Translations under genes and position numbers: made by a program
Notes under the pieces: generated by a model
Databases searched by the model: none
What the model was told of the DNA's origin: nothing
Seen by the model: the letters and a program-made list of their open reading frames with translations, nothing else
Origin: Zea mays
Taxonomy: Eukaryota; Streptophyta; Magnoliopsida; Poales; Poaceae
NCBI RefSeq assembly: GCF_902167145.1
Contig: NC_050096.1
Coordinates: 262,778,622-262,842,621, forward strand
Length of the DNA stretch: 64,000 nt
Reading direction: 5' to 3'
In this document: positions 34,586 to 44,859 of the stretch, piece after piece
How the letters are laid out: each line of letters starts with the position of its first letter
Numbering within the stretch: position 1 is the first letter of the stretch

Positions 34586-35689
34586 TGAAAGCACCTAGAG
34601 GGGGGGGGTGAATAGGTGATCCTGTGAAACTTGAAACTTAATCCAAAAAACTTGATTAGGCGTTAGCACAATAATGCCAAGTGGCTAGAGAGGAGTCTCA
34701 ACAAAACACAATAACCACAAGAGATCAATCACAGAGATGGCACAGTGGTTTATCCCGTGGTTCGGCCAAGACCAACGCTTGCCTACTCCACATTGTGGCG
34801 TCCCAACGGACGAGGGTTGCAATCAACCCCTCTCAAGCGGTCCAAAGACCCACTTGAATACCACGGTGTTTTGCTTTGCTTTTCTTAGTCCCATTCGCGA
34901 GGAATCTCCACAACTTGGAGTTTCTCGCCCTTACAAAGATGTTCACAAAGAAGCGCGGAGTAAGGGAGGGATTAGCAACTCACACAAGACAAGAAATCAC
35001 AGCAACACCACGCACACAAGTCGCAACAAGAGCTCACAACACAACTCAATGAGTTCACAACTCAACTAGAGCTCTAATTGCTATCGCAAGGAATCAAAAG
35101 CGCAGAATCGATGTCTTAGTGCTTAGGAATGCTTGGTGAATGCTTGGTGTACTCCTCCATGCGCCTAGGGGTCCCTTTTATAGCCCCAAGGCAGCTAGGA
35201 GCCGTTGAGAGCATTCCTGGAAGGCAAATCTTGCCTTCTGTCGCCTGGCGCACCGGACAGTCCGGTGCACACCGGACACTGTCCGGTGCAGATTTCTTTC
35301 CTTCCCTGGCGAAGCCGACCGTTGGCGCCTGGGAGCCGTTAGCGCACCGGACACTGTCCGGTGCACACCGGACAGTCCGGTGCTCCCTCCCGACCGTTGG
35401 CTCGGCCACGTGTCTTGCGCAGATCGCGCAGCCGACCGTTGGCCCGGCCGACCATTGGCTCACCGGACAGTCCGGTGCACACCGGACAGTCCGGTGAATT
35501 ATAGCCGTACGCCGCCGATGAAATCCCGAGAGCAGCGAGTTCGCACGAGCCAGCCTGGCGCACCGGACACTGTCCGGTGCACCACCGGACAGTCCGGTGC
35601 TCCCAGACTGAGCAGAGTCTTGGCTGCTCGAGCCAAGACATTTCCAATTGTTCTTTTCCTGTTTCCAGCACTTAGACACAGTACATTAG
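34586..35689 (-). repeat. 5' LTR of the Opie-like element, truncated
   Basis: 1104 bp match the 3' LTR from its first base, then stop after GTACATTAG at 35689. This copy retains the fuller set of CACCGGACAGTCCGGTG palindromes (35250-35600), including pairs missing from the 3' LTR. Confidence 0.9.
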
Positions 35690-35690
35690 A

Positions 35691-36046
35691 TCGGTGAGGG
35701 ATTGGAGAGGGGTATCGATGGGCAGGAACGTCGGCCGGGGGCCTCTGCCCACGGCCGAGCAAGAGGAGGGTTTGTCCCTTCTAATTCTTGCCTACTTTAT
35801 TTCTCATCCATTGATTACATAAATAGGCCAGCTGGCCGTCCCTATCTAGCTAGAGATCCTTATCTCCTTAAAACTCTCCTAAAAACTCTCAACAACTACT
35901 AACTGATAACCTTCCTAGATAATCTCAACTAATCTCCTAGATAATCTCAACTAATCTTATCTCTAACTATCCTTATCTAATCCTCCTTAGAGGGCCCATC
36001 GCTGCTGCTACCGCAGCCCCTCCGTGGGCCTCCTTAGGCCCTGACA
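35691..36046 (-). repeat. Gypsy-type LTR fragment
   Basis: Read on the minus strand it begins TGTCAGGGCCTAAGG and contains a TATA-like CTATTTATG and AATAAA, the layout of U3-R. Its 3' end is lost at the junction with the Opie-like LTR. It could be the 3' LTR of the gag remnants at 36130-38510, but the matching 5' LTR was not found. Confidence 0.5.
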
Positions 36047-36129
36047 CTGCGACACTTGTACTAGTGCTTTGAACTATTGGTGTTGTTTTGGGTGTCGCTG
36101 ACATAGGTGGTGATGGGCAGACGAATGGT

Positions 36130-36620
36130 TGTTAAGGACGGGTGAATCGATTATTGTATTGACCCTGGAAATACCCACACGACACTCGTGTAAGTGCGAG
36201 CCAAACACATTGTTGTCTAGAGATTCTAGGACTCTTATAACTCAATGTCAACTTCGATATATGCTCCAATAGTCCCGCGATGAGCAGCTCTGCCCGCTGG
36301 TATGTCATGAGATGTCCACCATGGCAGAAGAGTGCACGAAACCACAATGGCGTGCTCATGTCGTGTTCCAAGGCAAAGAACTAGTCGTGGGCAACGCCAG
36401 TGAGATGATAGGTGGCGAGCCACACCTTGTTGCTTGTTGACCTCCAAGGACCGTTGTTCGTGGAAAAACTGCTCACACCACATCAACCAACCAAGCGGAT
36501 CTTTCTTGCCATTGTAGGTCATGGAATTCAAGCTTATGGAAGGTGGGGGCTGTAGTGATGGCGAGGGGCGGTTGAGACACGCTAGACCACCCTCGGTGGT
36601 GGCGACGATGGGAACCGAAT
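36130..36620 (-). pseudogene. Gypsy gag fragment (main domain)
   Basis: The minus-strand frame contains MTYNGKKDPLGWLMWCEQFF, the start of the Ty3/gypsy retrotransposon gag domain, followed by degenerate sequence with frame loss. It is separated from its N-terminus (38140-38490) by the LINE insertion. Confidence 0.65.
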
Positions 36621-36624
36621 TTGG

Positions 36625-38138
36625 TGGATCAGTACCGATCTACACGAATAAGGGAGACATCCAAAGTTGTACCAATTATCGGGGAATTAAGTTGATGAGC
36701 TACACTATGAAGCTATGGGAGAGTTATCGAGCATCGTATGAGAGGAATAATGAGAATCTCTATCAACCATTTTGGTTTTACACCCGAAAGGTCAACCATG
36801 AAATCCATTTTCTTAATAAGCAAAGTGACGAAACAATATAGGGAGTCGAAGGACCTACACATGGTTTTCATCGACTTGGAGAAGGTTTATGACAAAATAA
36901 CAAGGGATGTTATATGGTGGGCTTTGGACAAACATAAAGTTCCAACGAACTACGTTGGACTCATTAAGGACATGTACAAGAATGTTGTGACTAATGTTTG
37001 GACAAGTGATGATAACATGGATGACTTTTTGCTTAGGATAGGACTACATCAAGGGTCAGCTTTGAGCCCTTACCTTTTTGCTTTGGTGATGGATGGTGTC
37101 ACAAGGAAGATACGAGGGAATAGCATATACTTTTTGCGGGCAATGTACTGCTAGTTGATGAAAGTCGAGCATGAGTAAATATGAAACTAGAGTTATGGTT
37201 GTAGACTCTAGAGTTCAATGGTTTTAGACTCAGTAGAAACAAATGGAATACATGAGATGTGACTTTGTCACTACATATGAGAAAGGAGATGTTAGTTTGG
37301 AAGGTCAAGTAGTGTCCATGAAGGATACCTTTTGGTATTTAAGGTCAATTTTAGAGAGTGATAGGCATATTGATGAAGATGTTAGCCATAGAATCAAAGC
37401 CGAGTGTAGGAGTGGTGCCAAGCATCTGGTGTTTTATGTGGCAAGAGGATACCATAGAAGCTAAAAGGCAACTTTTATAGGACGGTCAAGTAGTGCATAG
37501 GAAGGATGCCTTTCGGTATTTAGGATCAATTCTAGAGAGTGATATTGATGAAGATGTGACATAGAATCAAAGTAGGGTGGAGGAAGTGGTGCCAAGCATC
37601 TGACATTTTGTGTGACAAGAGGGTGCCGTAGAAGTTAAAATGCAAGTTTTATAGGACAATTATTAGACCCGCTATGTTGTATAGTGCAAAATGCTGGTTT
37701 ACAAAAATATGTTATGTTTAGTAGATAGGTGTTGTAGAAATGCGTATGTTGCGTTTGATTTGTGGCCGTACAAGGAGAGATGGAGTCCAGAACGATGATA
37801 TGCTTGACAAGCTAGGGGTAGCACCAATTCAAAAAAGCTTATCTAACACTGATTGAGATGATTTGAAGTTGTTCAACAGAGACCTCTAGAGCCACCAGTG
37901 CATATTGGGATCGTAAGACGCGATGGTAATGGGAATAGAGAAATGGGAAGGCTGAAGTTGACATGGGAAGAGGTAGTAAAAGGAGACTTGAAAGGATAGA
38001 ATATAACTAAAGCTTTAGTCTTGAATAGGAGCAAATGGAAAAAAAATCCACATGTCTAAATCTTGATTTGTGGCTTATATTGAGTTTCAACTCTAGCCTA
38101 TCCTAACTTGCTTCGGACTAAAAGACTTTATTGTTGTT
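36625..38138 (+). mobile_element. RTE-type LINE, 5'-truncated and decayed
   Basis: Non-LTR reverse transcriptase pieces in order: IYTNKGDIQSCTNYRGIKLM, the LHMVFIDLEKVYDKITRDVI block (motif A), GLHQGSALSPYLFALVMDGV (motif B), and YMRCDFVTTYEKGDVSLEGQ further on. The FADD-type catalytic motif is not readable: the sequence stops near 37152. Frameshifts are frequent. The 3' end carries TTTCAACTCTAGCCTATCC and a short TTG run (about 38087-38138), the RTE tail seen across grasses. Only the part from RT onward is present. It sits inside gypsy gag, splitting it. Confidence 0.85.
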
Positions 38139-38515
38139 GTGGATTGCGTGCGTTGTGGTAGTAGGGGCATGTAGGATGGATGCAAAGGCTGGTGGTATGG
38201 TAAATTGTTGCGGCAGGGAAGAGATTGATGGCAAGTTGCTTGCGCTCACCAAAGAACTGGAGGCGGTCGGCATGTGGTACGTGTTGGAGATGGGCAATGT
38301 CGTAGGGGAAATCGCTCATGTAATGTGGTGGCTTGATCGGCTGTTGTTCCGCCTCCATGACTCGAGACGAAATCCCCACAAGCTGTCGCTCATCTGGTGG
38401 TTTACATCGGACACCATCTTTGTGAGCTACTCGATGGCCTAGGATGACGAGGCGGCGATGATGACTCATCATCATGCGAACCCGTCATGGTCTCTAACTC
38501 TCTGATACCAAGTTG
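38139..38515 (-). pseudogene. Gypsy gag N-terminus and primer-binding site
   Basis: A minus-strand start codon at about 38489 gives MTGSHDDESS; the frame is broken downstream. Just upstream, TTGGTATCAGAGAGTTAG (38494-38511) is an initiator tRNA-Met primer-binding site. Together with 36130-36620 this is one gypsy gag split by the LINE; pol is missing. Confidence 0.55.
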
Positions 38516-38542
38516 GTAGAGCCTAGGGATCTTAAGGCGTAC

Positions 38543-39008
38543 GAGCAACTCCACCAAATCCCCTTTCTTCTTTCCTGGAAGTTAGTATAGGGAATTGAGA
38601 AAACTCAATTTCAGACTATAGGGGAGAGCTCTTACAGCAGATTGAGATACCACATTCCTTTTTTACATGGGACCCATAGGTCAGTGGCATACTGGCATCT
38701 CTCTCCTTTCCTCTCCCTCTGTGTCAGCAATAAGGCGGCCATATGGCCTGCCCGGCGGTGGCGGTGTGGCTACAGCACCACCACGATGCCTCCATCTTGT
38801 GGACCATGCATCAATGACAAAAGAAGGGGATTGAGAAAAAATCTGTGCAAGTTTTCCTTTGTGGGATTGAGGGGAGTTTTTAAGGGTTTGAGAAAAAATA
38901 TAGGGAAAGGGGATCTGCTGGAGCAGTTCCTTTCACCTCACTGCCCTATATCTATATGACAGTTTTTAGGGAAAGAGGATTGTTTTTCTCAAATTGGTGG
39001 AGTTGCTC
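38543..39008. mobile_element. MITE with GAGCAACTCCACCAA termini
   Basis: 466 bp bounded by GAGCAACTCCACCAA and its inverse TTGGTGGAGTTGCTC. It is non-coding. It abuts the gypsy remnant on the left and ancestral intron on the right. The superfamily is not certain (hAT- or Mutator-type MITEs in grasses have similar ends). Confidence 0.75.
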
Positions 39009-39405
39009 TAATAGTGTGTGATGGCGGGTCGGAGCTTCCACAAGCGATGTCTGCAGGTGTTGTCGCAACGGGAAAGGGAGAGCACGACGCAGGGGGCAAT
39101 GACTGATGTTGTCCTGCTTAATTGTTCACTGATACAAGAGTTCACGTTATGTTAATCTAAACAACTGTACTCCTAACTCAATGGCCCATGTCTCGCGACA
39201 TCGTTCGTCTCACACACCTGCATACCCCTTCACCCATAAGATACCCTTGCCTAACAAAATATGCTTTGTGTTGCTATTTCTGATTTCTTGAAAGTATTTT
39301 ACTATCTTATTAATTTGGTAGTTCCTGCTCTTGTGATACGTGATTACTCCATCTCTGATGTTTTTTCTTCATTGTTTTTGCTTGATTATTGGTTTTTCTT
39401 GTCAG

Positions 39406-39735
39406 GTTGCTGAACGTGCTTTGTTCTTGTGGAACAATGATCATATTGTAAGCTTGATAGCACAAAATCGTGTTGTTATATTTCCAATTATATTTGAAGC
39501 TCTTGAGAGGAATATACAGAGCCACTGGAATCAAGCAGTTCATGGTCTCACTGCAAATGTGCGCAAGATGTTTTTGGACATGGACAGTGAACTATTTGAA
39601 GAGTGCCAGCAGCAGTACATGGAGAAACAAGCGAAAGCCAAAGAGATACAGGAACAACGAGAATCAGCATGGAGACAATTGGAAGCTGTTGTTGCTGCCA
39701 AGGCTGCTGGAGATGACATGGTTTTGGTCAACTAG
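39406..39735 (+). CDS. PP2A B' (B56) regulatory subunit, coding exon 2
   Basis: It continues exon 1 in phase 0 with VAERALFLWNNDHIVSLIAQ, FPIIFEALERNIQSHWNQAV and LTANVRKMFLDMDSELFEEC, the last HEAT-like repeats and helical tail of B56 subunits. It ends at TAG 39733-39735 after 109 residues. The frame is open and the sequence conserved despite the 17.5-kb intron, suggesting the gene still works. AG/GTAATA right at the stop may start a 3' UTR intron. Confidence 0.95.
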   Translation, partial: VAERALFLWNNDHIVSLIAQNRVVIFPIIFEALERNIQSHWNQAVHGLTANVRKMFLDMDSELFEECQQQYMEKQAKAKEIQEQRESAWRQLEAVVAAKAAGDDMVLVN

Positions 39736-40620
39736 GTAATATAACCTTTCGCTTCATTTATTTGTTAGTGCTTGTGTTCGTAAGTTTTTCTAGTCTTGTA
39801 TCCTAAAACCGTACTACTCTGTTTATGTCCTCTTGTTCTTGCTTTGTTTTAGCATATCTGTGAGATGCATTGCCACTTTTTGTACTGCTCACCTTCTGTT
39901 TTGACTTGGTCATGGCAGTTCACAAAAAGATGGAATATATCTGTACCAAAGTTTCAATTTATTATGGACATTTAGTTCTTAGTAATGTCAATCAGACCAA
40001 GCATCCATAAGTATGCAAACATCGTTTGAAAGGATGTTTATGCTTTCTCAGATGATAGCTGCTCACTTATTTCATGAGCGTCATGTGCGCTTATCGAGGC
40101 AACAAGGTATCGGTGCTAGTTGCGGTGCTCTTATATCAACATTGTTGACTTGGGACTATCAGATCCATGTTCCTTGCATCAGTGCAAAAAAATGCGGACC
40201 GAGTTTGAACACATTGGCGGCAGCGAAAGCCAATTCATGCAGAATTTCTTTGCCTAGTGAGATCCTGCTGTAGTTCTGAGCCCTTGCTTTATTCAGCCCC
40301 TCCTTTTCTGTTGTGTTAATTTATGAATAATTGGACTCTTGTGTTAATCCTTCAGTGTCTGCCCTAGTTACGGACCCACAATTGGGAAAATCCAAGTAGA
40401 GAAAATTACTGAGCTAGATTGAAATCTTTTCAATTTATTTTTCCTTTTTTACTTCTTTTCTCCTTGTTGGGAGTTAATTTCAGTTCATGTTGTTGTATGG
40501 AGGTAACAGCACAAATGCAGATAAAAGCTCATCTGTAGTAGGAACTGTTTCGACGTTGCTGTGGTTGTTTTAGCAATATAATGGCTCACTGGTACGCCCG
40601 ATTAAGTTCTGGTACCTGTT
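39736..40620 (+). other. 3' UTR and flank of the PP2A B' gene
   Basis: AT-rich plant 3'-UTR-like DNA, possibly with one intron. No other gene is seen. The polyadenylation site was not located. Confidence 0.45.
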
Positions 40621-40958
40621 AATTCGTGCTGTGTTTGTTTTCTTATGCACGCTGCATTATTTTCTTCACGGTCATATATTTTCTGATTCGGCTCTTAATC
40701 AGATCATACCATCTTGGCTGGATTTTGAAGTTTGGCGGTTGGCACAGCAGTTTACAATCTTTGAGACTTGCACTCAGAGGTCGTCTGTTAAAAACGTCCC
40801 TCATTTAGTTGTCAACAGTTCCGTCGTCGTTCGTGTCTTTCAAGCAGCCTCCCGAGGCACCCATAGTTCTTCCCTTCCGATGACGGTTGGGCTTGTGTGG
40901 CCATTGGATCCAAAGGTGATGGCTGGAGGTCCTTATCGGTAGCTGAGCACGACCTTTA

Positions 40959-41138
40959 GGGTCCGTTTGGTTGCAATGACAGGACGAGATAGAATGTAAC
41001 GATTACTCAAATAAGGTTGTTTGGTTTAGGGTCAAGGGTTGGGATAGAATTATCTCAGTGTTTTTCCAATTTATCCTTCAAAATTGAAAGAACGAGAGAT
41101 AACATCACAGGACGTTCCTGTCCTACCAAACGCATGAT
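40959..41138. mobile_element. Tourist-like MITE
   Basis: It begins GGGTCCGTTTGGTTGCAATG and ends with the inverse-related CCTGTCCTACCAAACGCATG. The GGTCCGTTTGGTT start is typical of PIF/Tourist MITEs. The right boundary is approximate. Confidence 0.55.
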
Positions 41139-41289
41139 CATGCTTGCATGAGCGTGTTGAGGATGTCCTCCAGCACCTCCCACTCATCTAGCGCCGTCCA
41201 TGCCATCGCCACCAACCTTATCCAGACCACTAATCTCCGCTCTTGGTAATGACACCAATGTTGATGCCCCCACCTTCCCGCGCGACACT

Positions 41290-41480
41290 AGTCTCCGAGG
41301 ACAATGTGTACGACAGTACGAGTTTGCAAGGCTTATGTGGTCGGTCTCGGTTTAATCGTCCGCAAGTCCAAGAATTCATGGCACTTTGTCACCCGCCGTC
41401 TCTTTGTCTGCTCCAAGCAGGGCTACCGCCAGGAGCCCAAGAAGCCTCGTGACGAATCCGCAGGCTTCATTCATCGTCAC
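41290..41480 (+). pseudogene. FAR1-like DNA-binding domain fragment
   Basis: The plus-strand frame carries VGLGLIVRKSKNSWHFVTRR and LFVCSKQGYRQEPKKPRDES, the N-terminal FAR1 (WRKY-GCM1-like zinc-binding) domain of the FHY3/FAR1 family, which derives from Mutator-like transposases. No downstream MULE transposase or SWIM domain follows; the frame ends by 41519. It is a fragment rather than a gene. Confidence 0.6.
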
Positions 41481-43400
41481 GACCTCGTCCTTGTCCTCGT
41501 TGCTCTGACTCGCGCATAGGCTCGTTGAAGACGCTGATGACGGCAGCAGGCGACGAGCAGCTTTTCGTGATATGGCTCTGTGGCATCAGGTAGCGCCGGG
41601 GACGGGGAACAACGGGACGAAGCACGAGGAGGGTGGATGGGAAACGGAAGAGGACGACGGCTCGATTACGAGGATGAGAGAGCACGCGAGAACATGGAGC
41701 GAATGGAGTCCCTCTATTTTGCATGTCGCGATGCGATGGGGAGTGTGCTGGGAAGATGAATAGTTACAGTGCACGTCTGCACGAGCGGACACTCACGTGA
41801 AAGCTTTTCAGTCGGCGGTGAAATATCATAGTAGTACTCGTTAGACATCATGCTCACAACACAAGCATGGCAGTGTCTCCCTGCTTAAAAAACACGGTGG
41901 AGCCCATGCTCTGATCTCGTTTTTCTACGAAACAGTCGACGCGATTTTATACTTGGATGTGTGGAGCGTGGACAATGTGTTATCGTCTTACCTTCTTATA
42001 TACAAGGTTGTGGGAAAAAAAAAAGATCTCAAGTCTACTGTAGAGGTCTCCTTGATGCAAATATGGTCCCTAAGAAAGAGGTCACCAAGATGCATCGAAA
42101 ATCTATTCATTCTTTATCTTCATCGAGCTCGAGCTAGAGTCAAGTCGTGATCGTGCAGGGCACGAAGGGGGAAAGTGCTAGACCAATAAGGTGAGGGGGG
42201 CCGAAGTGGGGGCGACGCATCTAATCCTATCGTCGACCATGGCAAGGTGAGCTCTTCGCTATTGCATGGTCTAGGTTGGCGGTGTACAGCTGAATGCGGA
42301 CGTGGACAAAATGCAAAGGGTAGGGTATTTTAATCTATGTTCATTATCTAAGGCATACCGCAACTATAAAAAAAATCCATTTCTGAGACTTCGTCTACAA
42401 GATTTTTCCTAAAATGGATTTTTTTATCGTTGTGGTGTGGTGTGACGCCGATAATAACCAACGTTTTTCAATGTGTTTCTGATAAGTATAGTACCATTTC
42501 TAGTGTCCAAGATTTTTCCTAAAATGGATTTTTTTTTTATCGTTGTGTTGATCCGATGGTTTGGGTCGCTCTCTGTTCACTCTCTAGAATGTGTCAGACT
42601 CATTATCTTTGGTCTCACAGTTGATAAAAAAGCATCGTGTCGAACATGACACACTATTCATCTAGAGGGACCCACTGTCAAATAACAGTTTATTATAGGA
42701 ACAATGGCAACAGACCATGGACTTTGGTCTGACGATGATCATTGGACCCGTCCAACGAGAGTTGGCTGCTCGTAGGTGAGTTCTACGCATGCCAATAGAC
42801 CTGGAGGTTTTGATTCGATGGTCGTTGGACTCAAGGAAGTCAGACTATACGAGCATATAGTCGTTGGATGACAAAAAAATATTTAAACGGATAGTAACGA
42901 GCATATAGTCGTTGGATGACAAAAAATATTTAAACGGGTAGTAAACGTGGCTGCATCGGAGGAATCAGACCCGTGGGTTATGGTTCAACACTAGGGCGTG
43001 AGACGGTCCAACATCTCATAGTTGAGTAGGTTGGTTTCACAACTAGTTGAGCTTTGAGATCTTATAAATAGATGATGTGCAATCTTGGGGAGATATTCTG
43101 GATTTCCAACTAGGTATACATCCTAGTAATCCCAAGAAAACATCTCTCACTCACATCTAGTGATAGTGATACATCCTTAGTGAGATTGTGAGTTTTCCTA
43201 TTGATTTGTATTGAGACCTTGCATCTAGTGGCACTAGTGATTATATTGTGTTGTAGATTCTAGTTACTCTTAGTGATTATCGCCACCTAGACAGCTTTGG
43301 CGCAACGGAGGATCATTGCGCGACATTTGGTGGTTGTTGTCAGCTTCAATCATCAAATTATAAGGGACTCATGTGGTCATCCTTATTAGTCTGTTTGGAT
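41481..43400. other. Low-copy or decayed DNA with small duplications
   Basis: No gene is supported. It contains a dispersed duplication of AAGATTTTTCCTAAAATGGA at about 42399 and 42510. It also has a tandem 48-bp duplication starting at 42850 and 42898 (CGAGCATATAGTCGTTGGAT). Confidence 0.5.
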
Positions 43401-43616
43401 GTCGATATTGGAGCACATAATTGGGGATTTGATTTAGCTTTCCTAAATTCTATTGTTTAGTTACACACATAATTAAAAATTGGAATCAAAGACCTAATTC
43501 TCTAAAATTGGACTATAACTAGAAACTCCTTCTCCTAATCTCGAGCGTCACCCCTCTATATTGTGTGGAATTAGACCGCACAATTCCAAACTCCAATTCG
43601 GTGACATCCAAACAAT
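43401..43616. mobile_element. MITE with TGTTTGGATGTC termini
   Basis: TGTTTGGATGTC near 43402 is inverted as GACATCCAAACA at about 43604-43615. The interior is AT-rich and non-coding. Confidence 0.6.
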
Positions 43617-43741
43617 ACAATTGGAATTACATCTCATTTCAATGCCACGTATGATTTGGTATTGAACCCAATTTAATTTCATGCCCTACAATATCGACAT
43701 CACCAACTATAGTGGAATACTAGTTTGTTGGAGTGCTCTTT

Positions 43742-44064
43742 TAGGCTTTGTTTGTTTCGTTGGAATTGAATTTCATTCTAATAATTATAATTTAGACAAA
43801 ATTAATTAAGTTAATATATTTGTATATTATCCTAAATTATATGAGAGAGATAGTTATACACTACATTTATGCTATAGAAGAGCAAATAGAAGAGTGTCCT
43901 ATAAGTTGTACATTAAAAAAGTAGCATGTAATGGATTTAGGATAGGCTTATATATAAATTTTAGAAAGTTATGAAATGTCACATTCTAAAAAAAATAGCC
44001 TACTCCATTAGTTAGATTCGTTAGACTCCAATTTTTTAAAATGAAGGGAAACAAACGGGTCTTA
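43742..44064. mobile_element. AT-rich MITE
   Basis: It begins GGCTTTGTTTGTTTCGTTGG and ends with the partly complementary GGGAAACAAACGGGTC. The inner part is strongly AT-rich and non-coding. Ends are imperfect, so the boundaries are approximate. Confidence 0.5.
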
Positions 44065-44859
44065 GAGTAATTGTCATGAGGCCTATGTAGACATTTACTT
44101 ATTGTAACAATAAGCACATAAATCATGTAAGGTCTCCAAGTCATAAAAACTAAATATCTATAAAACAGTAGAAATTTTTATTAAAAAAATAAGAATTTGA
44201 TCCATGTTCCATTTCATTTTATGTTGTTTTATTTCATTTTACATTGTTTCATTTCATTCTATTCTCTTGAAATATCGTAATAAAATTCTTGACTAGCCTT
44301 AGAAGATAAAAGATAAAAGCTAGTTATTAATTGGTGCTTGTCGATCACTGTGATTGACTTGACATGTCAATCATTGTTATTTTGTACCACCTACATTCAC
44401 AAATATATAGCATTGTTAACTTTTTTTTGAAAACTTTGGACACTCGTCTTATTACCTTAAGTGATAAAACAAATCACAATAAAATAAATAATAACTCATT
44501 ATTTTTTTGAATAACACGACTAGTCAAAGTTTTTTAGAAAAGTCAACGGTGTGCTGCATCTATGCACGATGGAGTATTCTTCTTCTAAGGTTGATTGATG
44601 TGCCGCATCTATGCAGGAGAGAGAGCACCAACTATTACCCCTCTTTGGTTCATTTGAAGAGAAATTGCAGTGAATATTATTCAACATGTAAACTGCATCC
44701 CAATGGATGAACAACGTTGCTTGCTGTTTACATCATAAAGTTTGCCAAGGCCTCGCTTGTTATCCAGATGTCATAATACGCGGTCAAGACGCTCTTACAA
44801 CGCATACGCCTTCACTACATATGAGGCCTTCTGCACCTATTATAACACTAGTATAATTA
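44065..44859. other. AT-rich spacer, probable 3' UTR of the phosphatase gene
   Basis: No open frame of note. The stretch just left of 44860 is expected to hold the 3' UTR of the minus-strand gene. Confidence 0.4.

Larger units (their letters stand above)
27333..35689 (-). mobile_element. Opie-like SIRE-lineage Copia element with truncated 5' LTR
   Basis: A minus-strand element: 3' LTR 27333-28546, polypurine tract, gag-pol, primer-binding site and 5' LTR 34586-35689. The 5' LTR loses about its last 160 bp (the U3 start in element orientation), where it meets gypsy LTR DNA at 35690. The right target duplication is therefore gone; the left flank is CAATC (27328-27332). LTRs and polyprotein closely resemble what I recall of maize Opie. 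It is nested in, and antisense within, the PP2A B' intron. Confidence 0.85.
21888..39405 (+). other. 17.5-kb intron of the PP2A B' gene, filled with transposons
   Basis: The donor GTATGT follows exon 1 and the acceptor TTTTTCTTGTCAG precedes exon 2, both phase 0. Nearly everything between about 22061 and 39008 is transposable-element DNA; only the first 170 and the last 400 bases look like ancestral intron. All LTR elements inside are on the minus strand, antisense to the gene. The LINE is on the plus strand. Confidence 0.9.

Noticed and set aside
40626..40942. Small protein gene downstream of the PP2A gene
   Set aside because: The frame has no recognisable domain and lies in AT-rich 3' flank; no splice or codon evidence supports it.
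42850..42950. Satellite array
   Set aside because: Only two copies of a 48-bp unit, a simple local duplication.
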